Assembly: GCA_947260045.1 (NCBI GenBank)
Contig: CAMYOP010000242.1
Coordinates: 1-5,468, forward strand
Direction of reading: 5' to 3'
DNA from: an uncultured Desulfobulbaceae bacterium
Lineage (GTDB): Bacteria; Desulfobacterota; Desulfobulbia; Desulfobulbales; Desulfobulbaceae
DNA: 5,468 nt
A program made the position numbers and the translations under genes. The first letter of the stretch is position 1. Every line of letters begins with the position of its first letter. This document shows positions 1 to 5,468 of the stretch, one piece after another. Below the pieces are notes generated by a model. It made no database searches. It worked only from the letters and a program-made list of their open reading frames with translations, and was not told the origin of the DNA.

Positions 1-1045
1 GTTTTCGATCATCACTTATCCGGTCTTCCAGGATTTCCCCAAGGGCTTTCAGAGAAAACTTGGGGTCTGCGACAATGCCAATATCAACCCTGTGATTTTT
101 GGCAATTTCGTAGGCGTTCAGATCAATATGAATAATGCTGGCATCTGCAGAAAAGATGTCACCAAGCTCTGGAAAAACTTCAGGTACCATGTAGGTGCCA
201 ACGATCAGGTTACAATCTCCTTTTCTGGTAATAGGCAGACTTTGGGCGCCAAACATATGACCTGTTGTCCCCTGATAACAAGGGTGGGTGGTATCCATCA
301 CCAGGTCTCCGACATCTGCTCCATAGACCTCCGCACCCAACAATTCAGCCACCCTGGTCAACTCTTCAGTCGCCCCTGACCAGGCAACTCCGTCACCAAC
401 ATAGATCATTGGATTTTCAGCATTAATCAGCTTTTCGGCCACCTGACTAAGTAGCGACCTGTCTGGACAAGTACGGGTAGAGGGAACACAGCTTGGAAAA
501 ACAGTCTCGGTATTAATCTCATCAAGTATGTCTGCAGGAAGGCAGACATAAACTGGTCCCATGGGCGGGGTTGTTGCAATCTTTATTGCTCTACGCAATG
601 TTCTCAGGAGTGATCTGGAGTCTAGAACCATAGTGCTGTACTTGGTTACAGGCTCCATCATGGCAACCAGGTCATTTGCCATTTGAGCATCCATGTTCAT
701 GTATTTGAGACCTGCATCTCCAGCAATGACTATCAGAGGAGCATGTCCTCTTTTCGCCTGATAAAGAGCACCCACCGCATTACCAATACCAGGAGCACTA
801 TGGAGTTGAACAAGTGCCGGTTTCTGGGTTGCTCTTGCATAGCCATCAGCCATTAAGACGGTCACACTTTCCTGTAAGGTCAGGATGTATTTCATCTCTG
901 GGTAGGAATCAAGAGCATCAAGGAAGCCCTGCTCAACCGTACCCGGATTACCGAACATATGGCTTATGCCATCTTCTAGAAACTGCTCTATGACTTTAAA
1001 TCTTCCAGGTCGGTGTGTGGAAACTGCCTTTTCACTACCAGCCAT
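1..1045 (-). CDS. ThDP-dependent enzyme, benzoylformate decarboxylase/acetolactate synthase-like (C-terminal part outside window)
   Basis: The first 348 codons are present and the gene continues past base 1. The product belongs to the thiamine-diphosphate decarboxylase/synthase superfamily, cytosolic enzymes acting on 2-oxo acids. Residues 12-175 form the PYR domain: FGNPGTVE at 31-38, the cofactor-activating Glu in LQES (E59), ADGYARA at 66-72, and LHSAPGIGNAVGAL at 81-94. H82 matches His70 of benzoylformate decarboxylase (BFD). Residues about 200-335 look like the central TPP_enzyme_M domain. The C-terminal ThDP/Mg-binding domain (GDG...N motif) lies outside the window. T36 replaces BFD Ser26, and no His is seen where BFD has His281 (the segment reads GTYMVPEVF), so the substrate is probably not benzoylformate. 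The ATG at 1045-1043 overlaps the end of the DJ-1-like gene by 11 bp. There is only a weak RBS, which suggests coupled translation. The family call is secure; the reaction is unknown. Confidence 0.9.
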   Translation of the reverse strand, partial: MAGSEKAVSTHRPGRFKVIEQFLEDGISHMFGNPGTVEQGFLDALDSYPEMKYILTLQESVTVLMADGYARATQKPALVQLHSAPGIGNAVGALYQAKRGHAPLIVIAGDAGLKYMNMDAQMANDLVAMMEPVTKYSTMVLDSRSLLRTLRRAIKIATTPPMGPVYVCLPADILDEINTETVFPSCVPSTRTCPDRSLLSQVAEKLINAENPMIYVGDGVAWSGATEELTRVAELLGAEVYGADVGDLVMDTTHPCYQGTTGHMFGAQSLPITRKGDCNLIVGTYMVPEVFPELGDIFSADASIIHIDLNAYEIAKNHRVDIGIVADPKFSLKALGEILEDRISDDRK

Positions 1046-1859
1046 AGCGTTTCAACCCATTCTCAAGGACATCAACGAATTTTTCTCCAAACTCATGGGA
1101 GCACTGAAGAGACCTGGCAGTAATAAATGGATAATCAACTATAACGGATGTCTCTTTACCAAAATTACCATGATACTTTCCCTCTGATCCGACAGCATCG
1201 GTCAGTAAGTATTCCAAAACATACGGTGGGGGACCGATATTCAGATCAGTTCCAATAAATCCTGTTCCATCGTGATAGTCATATTCAAGACAATGACCAG
1301 TCACATGCTTCCCTTGGATAATTGACTGACGTTCATTGAAATCGCGTGCAAACACCAGACAGGCAACCCCATAGCAGATTGCACCAATTGGCTTTTTGTT
1401 TTTATTGAAACTGAGAATTATATCATGAACGCGCTGGTTGTTGACCATGTCAATGATTGGTCCGCTGCCACCAACAAGAAGAAGCCCGTCATACTCCTCC
1501 AGCTCATTTTCAAGCTCTTTCAGAGTGCTGAAATATTGTTCCAGCTTACGGAGAAAGTCAGGAGTACTGTAATAGGGTCTTTCAGGAAACCAGCTACTTA
1601 AGTTGATAGGATTATCAAGCTTGGCATCATCTTTAATGGCAGCTACTTCATCTGCGTCTTCCTGGGTTGTGACACAGACTCCTAAAGGTGGATCAACATA
1701 GCTTGTATCATAACTTGGGGGCAGAGCAACAGGTCGTTCACCTTTGGGGGTGACAAATGTCAGTTCATAGCCAGCCTCTTCAAGTTTCAACATCGGGCCG
1801 GTGAGTTCGACACCCCAATACCCAAAGTTTGATAATATAGCCAAGATCTTTTTCGCCAT
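1035..1859 (-). CDS. DJ-1/PfpI superfamily protein (class I glutamine amidotransferase-like fold)
   Basis: This intact 274-aa protein carries the family landmarks. The N-terminal strand MAKKILAILSNFGYWGVELT includes E18, the usual conserved acidic residue beside the active site. GLLLVGGSGPIIDM at 125-138 matches the GHGG-type turn of Hsp31-like members, and the nucleophile elbow AICYGVACL at 160-168 places the Cys at C162. Relatives include chaperones/glyoxalase III (Hsp31), proteases (PfpI) and redox or deglycase-type proteins. In Hsp31 and PfpI a His directly follows the Cys; here it is Tyr163, so the standard Cys-His pair is missing and those activities should not be assumed. The length exceeds compact DJ-1 members (about 190 aa), with extra sequence at roughly 45-105. 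The start is fixed by an AAAGGAG site five bases upstream. It is the first gene of an operon with the ThDP enzyme, and a shared role in 2-oxo acid or aldehyde chemistry is inference. Confidence 0.92.
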   Translation of the reverse strand: MAKKILAILSNFGYWGVELTGPMLKLEEAGYELTFVTPKGERPVALPPSYDTSYVDPPLGVCVTTQEDADEVAAIKDDAKLDNPINLSSWFPERPYYSTPDFLRKLEQYFSTLKELENELEEYDGLLLVGGSGPIIDMVNNQRVHDIILSFNKNKKPIGAICYGVACLVFARDFNERQSIIQGKHVTGHCLEYDYHDGTGFIGTDLNIGPPPYVLEYLLTDAVGSEGKYHGNFGKETSVIVDYPFITARSLQCSHEFGEKFVDVLENGLKRYGW

Positions 1860-1864
1860 TCTGT

Positions 1865-1871
1865 CTCCTTT
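1865..1871 (-). promoter_or_regulatory. Ribosome binding site of the DJ-1-like gene
   Basis: The minus strand reads AAAGGAG followed by a 5-base spacer and the ATG at 1859-1857. It is a near-consensus Shine-Dalgarno site and decides the start codon. Confidence 0.85.
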
Positions 1872-1883
1872 GCCAAAACTATT

Positions 1884-1897
1884 GTGGAAATGTCCAC
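1884..1897. promoter_or_regulatory. Short palindrome in the leader of the DJ-1-like gene
   Basis: GTGGA-AATG-TCCAC is a perfect 5-bp inverted repeat with a 4-base loop, starting 24 bases upstream of the DJ-1-like start codon. It could be a small operator or leader hairpin. The arms are short and pairing does not extend, so chance is a real alternative. No convincing sigma70 or sigma54 promoter was found beside it. Confidence 0.2.
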
Positions 1898-1994
1898 TTT
1901 CTCAAATTGGTTTATCATGAACTATCAAGAAACAAAAATTTAGTTTATCAGCCCCTTAGCAAGTAATGAAATTGTATGGTTTTGATCAGCATCT

Positions 1995-2147
1995 AAAGTG
2001 TATTGTAGACACAGAAGTTTTAAATATGGAAGCCAATTCTAAATTTTATTCTTGCTTGGATGAATTATGGCTTTGAAGAAATGTATCGAAAATGACGATA
2101 AGATTGATTGTTTTTGGATGCTTAGTCGTGCAGGTACAATACACTTT
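1995..2147. repeat. Perfect 13-bp inverted repeat, arms 127 bp apart
   Basis: AAAGTGTATTGTA at 1995-2007 recurs as its exact reverse complement at 2135-2147. Pairing stops at both ends of the arms. The span is 153 bp and carries no gene. It could be a miniature inverted-repeat element, a pair of oppositely oriented protein-binding sites upstream of the DJ-1/ThDP operon, or coincidence in AT-rich DNA. I see no clear target-site duplication outside the arms, which weakens the mobile-element reading. Confidence 0.4.
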
Positions 2148-2271
2148 TTTTGAGATATTTTTATGACAAGTTCCAGAGCAATTGCTGGGTGAATTGAAAA
2201 GAAATGCAAGATTTTACATATTGAACAAAAGGTGAGGTGAGGGAGTTGCCAATCTCTTAGAAGAAATCAGC

Positions 2272-2445
2272 CTACATATCAAACTCCCCAACCTTCCAAC
2301 TAACCTCATGAATGAAGTCACCCTCTATGAGTTGACCCAGCTCAAACCCCTCAAGTACAGTAATCCTATTTGATACTTGCTTTGAGAGCCAGGGTCTTAG
2401 CCCACTATTCTTTAGGTTGCAATCTAAGCATGGATTTTCCTCCAC
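2272..2445 (-). CDS. Possible small protein (57 codons) or gene remnant overlapping the end of the exported-protein gene
   Basis: A minus-strand frame opens just after a TGA and has a GTG at 2445-2443. It overlaps the last 41 bases of the 543-aa gene in another frame and ends with TAG at 2272-2274. The translation looks protein-like: a CxxC-type start (ENPCLDC, Cys at 6 and 9), RPWLSKQ at 17-23, then an alternating hydrophobic/acidic stretch containing ITVLEGFELGQLIEGDF and ending VSWKVGEFDM. The DNA is richer in GC than the adjacent intergenic region. Against it, the start is GTG without a clear RBS, and no family is recognised. It could be a translationally coupled small gene, a remnant of a longer gene, or a chance frame. 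Confidence 0.3.
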   Translation of the reverse strand: MEENPCLDCNLKNSGLRPWLSKQVSNRITVLEGFELGQLIEGDFIHEVSWKVGEFDM

Positions 2446-4036
2446 CAGGCTTCAGACGCTTTGATCTTTCTTGATTCTTCAGATGTAATTCCTTTCTTTT
2501 GGGAGCAATCGTGGCCTTAGCCCGAACATTAAATGAAAGAGATTTTACCGATGGCTTGGCCGTGGGGCCAAAAGTGCTCGCAGTCACAGTGTAGCCACCA
2601 AAGCCATTGACCTGGATAGCTTTTTTCAGTTCATGCTGCCATGTCTCACCAGCGTCAATGCGTGGTACCAGAAAGGAATCGAGCCTATAGGCACAAGACT
2701 CAGGACCCGGTTTTTTTGCGCAATTGAGTGCAAAAGTTACATCACCTGCCGCTATAGATTTTGTCCCCTTATTGTGTAGAGAGATTTCAAGGTCAATAAA
2801 ATCTCCAACCTGTGGACTATTACCTAACTCGAAATCAGAAACAGTCAACACAGCTGCCTCTATCGCTAACAAAGGTCTGTTTTTGTTAACTTTATGTGCA
2901 CGGGGCTGAGTCTTGAATCTTGACAATCCCACCTTATCATCTTCAGCCAAAGTAGGTTTACTGGCAGTTGATACTATCTGTTTCGACGAGCTAACATCCC
3001 AAGCCTGCTTCATTTCCCGATACGGGCTTGTATTGGCTGAAAGTACTTTAATCTTTGAAGTATCAATTGCGGCTATCTGGGTTTTCGGATCTCCTACCCA
3101 AAACTCAACCCAATCACCATAGTCACCAACCTTCACTGTCCCTTTGTATAAGCTTTTTGTGAGATGTCGTGCATGCACACGCCACTTGCCCGGTTTGTCC
3201 AGCGGTAAAGTCTCACTTCCGAGAGAACCTCCCTGGTGATAGTAAGTCATCTTCATCTTATAACCACGAAACTTTTCCCAGCCATTACTCCCTGCCCGCT
3301 CAAAAAAGACGTGGTATTCGCTGCCTGTATAGTCGACATTCTTACTGCCGCAACGAGATGTAAGATAAACGGTTACCCCCTTCACATTTTCTTTATAAAC
3401 TAAGCCAGGCTTCGGCATATCCATTTTCGGAGGTCCTGTTAGCCAAGCTGATGGACACGGAGGAGCAGGCGGTGGAGTATGCTCTTCCGGAGTTGAAGCC
3501 TTAGAATATAAATTTGCCAGATCAGCTGCTGATAACACATGCAAAATCACGTTTCGAGAAAAAGGAATGTGAGAGTATTCAGGAGGTATTTGCTGTAAAC
3601 AAAGATTTGAGGCAAAGGCTTGGGGATCACCCGTCCTTGCAGAAATACCCACAGGGTGATATGGGTTCAACCAGGGATCAACAGCTGATGAACCAATTAT
3701 TGCCATTTCTGTATTATAATCACCACTTATCTCGACAGCCTCTGCGAATTTCAAAGTCTGTCTATCCCATGTACCAAGTACCTTAAACCTTGAAGAAGGT
3801 CCACCCAAGGTACTGCCAGCACTGCCTTCATTTACAATCTCACAAGCCCCTTCAAAGCGATAGGAATTTGCTTTAGTGGTGAATTTATAGTCCTTCTTAG
3901 TCAGTGAGCACACAATTTCCCCTTCGCCACAAGCGCCCTCTCTCTGCAAAGTACAACCTGCTCCACCATTCAGGATCAGGGCTCCACCTATTACAGATAA
4001 AACAACCAGATATGAAATCCTCTTAACAACCATCAT
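2405..4036 (-). CDS. Unrecognised exported protein, probable lipoprotein, with Ig-like/CARDB-like domains
   Basis: The product is 543 aa and its family is not recognised. The ATG at 4036-4034 is chosen because AGGAGG lies eight bases upstream and a signal peptide starts there: MMVVKR, a hydrophobic core at about 7-22, then NGGAGC with C28 as a possible lipidation site. The lipobox is imperfect, with Gly at -3. The frame stays open upstream to 4255, but that part is decayed propeller sequence. Residues 28-180 form a Cys-containing domain (C28, C36, C43, C65, C146), followed by a proline-rich hinge at 183-204 (HTPPPAPPCP). Residues 208-316 look beta-rich and Ig/Fn3-like (GKWRVHAR, GDWVEFWVG). 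Residues 390-505 resemble a CARDB-type adhesion domain (DFIDLEISLHNKG; GGYTVTAS), with C439 and C448 possibly paired. The last 38 residues are strongly basic. It probably sits outside the cytoplasmic membrane; its function is unknown. Confidence 0.8.
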   Translation of the reverse strand: MMVVKRISYLVVLSVIGGALILNGGAGCTLQREGACGEGEIVCSLTKKDYKFTTKANSYRFEGACEIVNEGSAGSTLGGPSSRFKVLGTWDRQTLKFAEAVEISGDYNTEMAIIGSSAVDPWLNPYHPVGISARTGDPQAFASNLCLQQIPPEYSHIPFSRNVILHVLSAADLANLYSKASTPEEHTPPPAPPCPSAWLTGPPKMDMPKPGLVYKENVKGVTVYLTSRCGSKNVDYTGSEYHVFFERAGSNGWEKFRGYKMKMTYYHQGGSLGSETLPLDKPGKWRVHARHLTKSLYKGTVKVGDYGDWVEFWVGDPKTQIAAIDTSKIKVLSANTSPYREMKQAWDVSSSKQIVSTASKPTLAEDDKVGLSRFKTQPRAHKVNKNRPLLAIEAAVLTVSDFELGNSPQVGDFIDLEISLHNKGTKSIAAGDVTFALNCAKKPGPESCAYRLDSFLVPRIDAGETWQHELKKAIQVNGFGGYTVTASTFGPTAKPSVKSLSFNVRAKATIAPKRKELHLKNQERSKRLKPGGGKSMLRLQPKE

Positions 4037-4044
4037 GCTGCATA

Positions 4045-4050
4045 CCTCCT
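4045..4050 (-). promoter_or_regulatory. Ribosome binding site of the exported-protein gene
   Basis: The minus strand reads AGGAGG, eight bases before the first ATG of the tandem ATGATG at 4036-4031. An out-of-frame ATG (4043-4041) lies between them and hits a stop after six codons. The site begins three bases after the TAA (4055-4053) of one frame of the upstream pseudogene, a typical operon junction. Confidence 0.8.
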
Positions 4051-4052
4051 CT

Positions 4053-4821
4053 TTAGCGCGACCGGGTCTTAGAAGAAACCAATCGCAAAGTAACGTGCCA
4101 GGGTAATAAGAATTTCCATATTTTTTTGTGAAGATAATAGAGCCTGTCACCCATAAGATCATTGGCCACCAGATACGCATCGAATGGGCTTTCCATCTCC
4201 ACCTTCTGCAGAATCCACGGACCAACAGGTTTTCTGTCCCAGGCCTATCCACCATCAGTAGTCGTCAAGAGGTCGTGAGCATTGAATGACGCTGTCTTGT
4301 CAACCATAATGCCATACAGTCGATTATAAAGAAATCCTTAAAAATCGATACAGACGTCACCTTGCCTCTATCTTCGTCCGTCCGCAAATCATAATTCTTC
4401 CAGCTGGACCTGAGCGGCAGGTAAAGACATCAGTATGATAAATATATTACTTGGCAGGCTCGTTTTGTCGGCTTTCCACTTGGTAACTTTTTCATAACTG
4501 GTAGCATAAAACAGCCTCTGGCCAGCAAGTCCGGCAACAAACACTTCGCCATACCCGATTCGGTGCATGCAGGCCTTTTTCACTTCAACGTCGGTAATTT
4601 TACCGAGGTAATCTTATCCTCTGCAGTTACGACGAGCATCAGCATTGTCATTTATACGGTCGTCAGTCTTCCCAGACCTTGCCTCCAATCGTTTTAAAAA
4701 TGACGTTCAATTCTTTTTTGGGCACAATAGTAAACTTTACCTTGCACAAATCAGAATCAGTTTTGGTGTGTTTTCTGACAAATACTATTCGCCCTGTCTT
4801 ACAGCTGGATCCAAAATAAAA
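4053..4821 (-). pseudogene. Decayed Asp-box beta-propeller gene (YCF48/BNR-like), 3' portion
   Basis: No single frame explains this stretch, but consecutive minus-strand frames join into one coherent protein. In order: GSSCKTGRIVFVRKHTK through FKTIGGKVWED (to 4666); shift to DDRINDNADARRNCRG, a stop at 4616-4614, then DYLGKITDVEVKKAC and VFVAGLAGQRLFYATSYEK; shift near 4440 to YHTDVFTCRSGPAGRI; shift near 4385 to DLRTDEDRGKVTSVSIFKDF; shift near 4325 to YGIMVDKTASFNAHDLLTTT, DGG, a stop at 4247-4245, then AWDRKPVGPWILQKVEME and DLMGDRLYYL; and a shift at a 7-base A-run (plus-strand T 4121-4127) to KKYGNSYYPGTLLCDW. The pieces IGGKVWED and TDGG-stop-AW resemble Asp-boxes (DGGxxW) of sialidase/YCF48-type propellers. 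The 5' part is missing or unrecognisable. Flanking genes are intact, so gene decay is likelier than general sequencing error. Confidence 0.72.
4692..4790. repeat. 99-bp exact direct repeat, left copy
   Basis: Every base matches 5370-5468 at an offset of 678. On the left the match breaks at 4691 (G against A); on the right it runs to the window edge. On the minus strand it encodes the propeller-pseudogene segment IVFVRKHTK through ELNVIFK, so the repeat is coding-derived rather than an intergenic element. In this copy the pseudogene continues downstream into TIGGKVWED. Confidence 0.95.
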
Positions 4822-5369
4822 GTAACGGAGAAACAACGATGAAAATTTTCCAATTGTCAGGAAAAAACTAAAAAGAAAAATGGTGTTAATTGGCAGCAAA
4901 AGCACGTCTATTATGCAGTAACTCTTTTCTATGCCACGAATTTTTTCTTGAGAGGGATGGTAAAAAAAAATATCCGTATACTTTATTATTTCAAACAAAA
5001 AGAGATATTTCAAATCGAATATACCTTTTCCTGTCAGCTACCATTAGCAATCAAGCCACCTAGTATCAAAAAAGTATATGAGTTTTAGTTTGAACAAAGA
5101 TATTTCAGGAGAAGGGAACTCATTGCAGCAGAAAGGAACTGGGGAGATGAAATTCTCTGTTGTCTTAAAAAGATTTTCTCAAGAGTAGACCTTACTTCCA
5201 TACGAAAAAAAAATTTTAACTTTAGCATAAATAGCCGACCTGGATTTTCCACTCTTCCCCCCTGCAAAGCATGATCATAGTACATAAAAATGAACTTTAT
5301 TGGGAATAACTATCACCAGTTTGATAAAGATGGTTAATCTTATACGATAACACCCTGATTCACTGTATA
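4822..5369. other. AT-rich stretch between repeat copies, no supported gene
   Basis: These 548 bases are rich in A and T runs, such as nine A at 4972-4980. The minus-strand frame at 5013-4663 is open, but its first half is a hydrophobic, AT-driven string (LLLPINTIFLFSFFLTIG), and only its second half belongs to the pseudogene. The minus-strand frame 5285-5085 has no RBS and no recognisable motif. I found no terminal inverted repeats that would define an insertion sequence. Confidence 0.6.
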
Positions 5370-5468
5370 TTTTAAAAATGACGTTCAATTCTTTTTTGGG
5401 CACAATAGTAAACTTTACCTTGCACAAATCAGAATCAGTTTTGGTGTGTTTTCTGACAAATACTATTC
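5370..5468. repeat. 99-bp exact direct repeat, right copy (runs off the window)
   Basis: This copy is identical to 4692-4790. On the minus strand the propeller frame is open from the window edge through IVFVRKHTK...ELNVIFK. Past the junction at 5369 it reads unrelated residues (IYSESGCYRIRLTIF) and stops at TGA 5277-5275. It is a second fragment of the propeller gene, cut off in a different context from the left copy, or an assembly-end artefact. Confidence 0.95.

Larger units (their letters stand above)
1872..2271. other. AT-rich intergenic region without a convincing gene
   Basis: About 400 bases separate the two minus-strand transcription units, and all frames are short. The longest tidy plus-strand frame here, ATG at about 2068 and 28 codons, has no RBS. 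The promoter of the DJ-1/ThDP operon should lie here, but no paired -35/-10 set stands out. No hairpin followed by a T-run on the minus strand was found, so the terminator of the upstream gene is not visible. The region contains the 13-bp inverted repeat described separately. Confidence 0.6.

Noticed and set aside
92..379. Plus-strand frame opposite the ThDP enzyme gene
   Set aside because: It is a shadow of a well-supported coding frame on the minus strand.
2177..2186. Palindrome AGCAATTGCT as terminator of the exported-protein gene
   Set aside because: There is no loop and no T-run follows on the minus strand; a 10-bp palindrome is common by chance.
2307..2372. Plus-strand 21-codon frame beginning MNEVTLYELT
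   Set aside because: It is antisense to the longer 57-codon frame, very short and without an RBS.
4037..4255. N-terminal extension of the exported protein from the ATG at 4255
   Set aside because: A strong RBS plus signal peptide sits at 4036; the extension contains decayed propeller sequence and would bury the signal peptide.
4389..4583. Minus-strand 64-codon open frame as a gene
   Set aside because: It is one in-frame slice of the propeller pseudogene, with coherent protein sequence continuing on both sides in other frames or past a stop.
4591..4606. Near-perfect hairpin TCGGTAA-TT-TTACCGA as terminator or operator
   Set aside because: It lies inside pseudogene coding sequence (codons for GKIT), has no following T-run and a 2-base loop; coincidence is simpler.
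4663..5013. Minus-strand 116-codon open frame as an independent membrane protein
   Set aside because: Its last ~52 residues belong to the propeller pseudogene, and the hydrophobic first half arises from AT-rich DNA with no RBS.
5085..5285. Minus-strand 66-codon frame
   Set aside because: It has no RBS or recognisable motif and lies in low-complexity AT-rich DNA.
1..5468. CRISPR array, tRNA/rRNA, insertion sequence or phage genes
   Set aside because: No regularly spaced repeats, tRNA-like folds, transposase motifs or phage proteins were seen on either strand.

Overview
The window reads as bacterial chromosomal DNA of moderate GC with AT-rich intergenic stretches. Every gene I can support lies on the minus strand, and the two best-defined starts have strong Shine-Dalgarno sites (AAAGGAG and AGGAGG). 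A BFD-like thiamine-diphosphate enzyme, a DJ-1/PfpI protein, a probable lipoprotein and a decayed Asp-box (YCF48/BNR-like) propeller gene suggest a Gram-negative environmental bacterium. A Desulfobacterota-like host is a guess that the sequence alone cannot settle. The right edge behaves like a contig end, because its last 99 bases exactly repeat an internal segment.

Region 1-1871 is a two-gene minus-strand operon. A 274-aa DJ-1/PfpI-superfamily protein (1859-1035) has a good RBS. The last 11 bases of its gene overlap the start of a ThDP enzyme (1045 to beyond base 1, truncated by the window) that resembles benzoylformate decarboxylase and acetolactate synthase. The overlap implies translational coupling, and a shared role in 2-oxo acid or reactive aldehyde chemistry is plausible but inferred.

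Region 1872-2271 is AT-rich with no convincing gene. It holds a perfect 13-bp inverted repeat with arms 127 bp apart, and a small palindrome in the leader of the DJ-1 gene.

Region 2272-4050 holds one intact unrecognised gene for a 543-aa exported protein. It has a signal peptide ending at a Cys, a Cys-rich N-terminal domain, a proline hinge, two beta-rich Ig-like regions (the second CARDB-like) and a basic tail. A possible 57-codon open frame overlaps its 3' end.

Region 4053-4821 is a decayed gene. Consecutive pieces in different minus-strand frames join into one Asp-box propeller protein, broken by at least five frameshifts and two in-frame stops. It ends just before the RBS of the 543-aa gene, so the two probably once formed an operon.

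Region 4822-5369 is AT-rich and apparently empty. It is bracketed by the exact 99-bp direct repeat (4692-4790 and 5370-5468), whose sequence is coding-derived (propeller). This is either a real partial duplication or a loop in the assembly graph.
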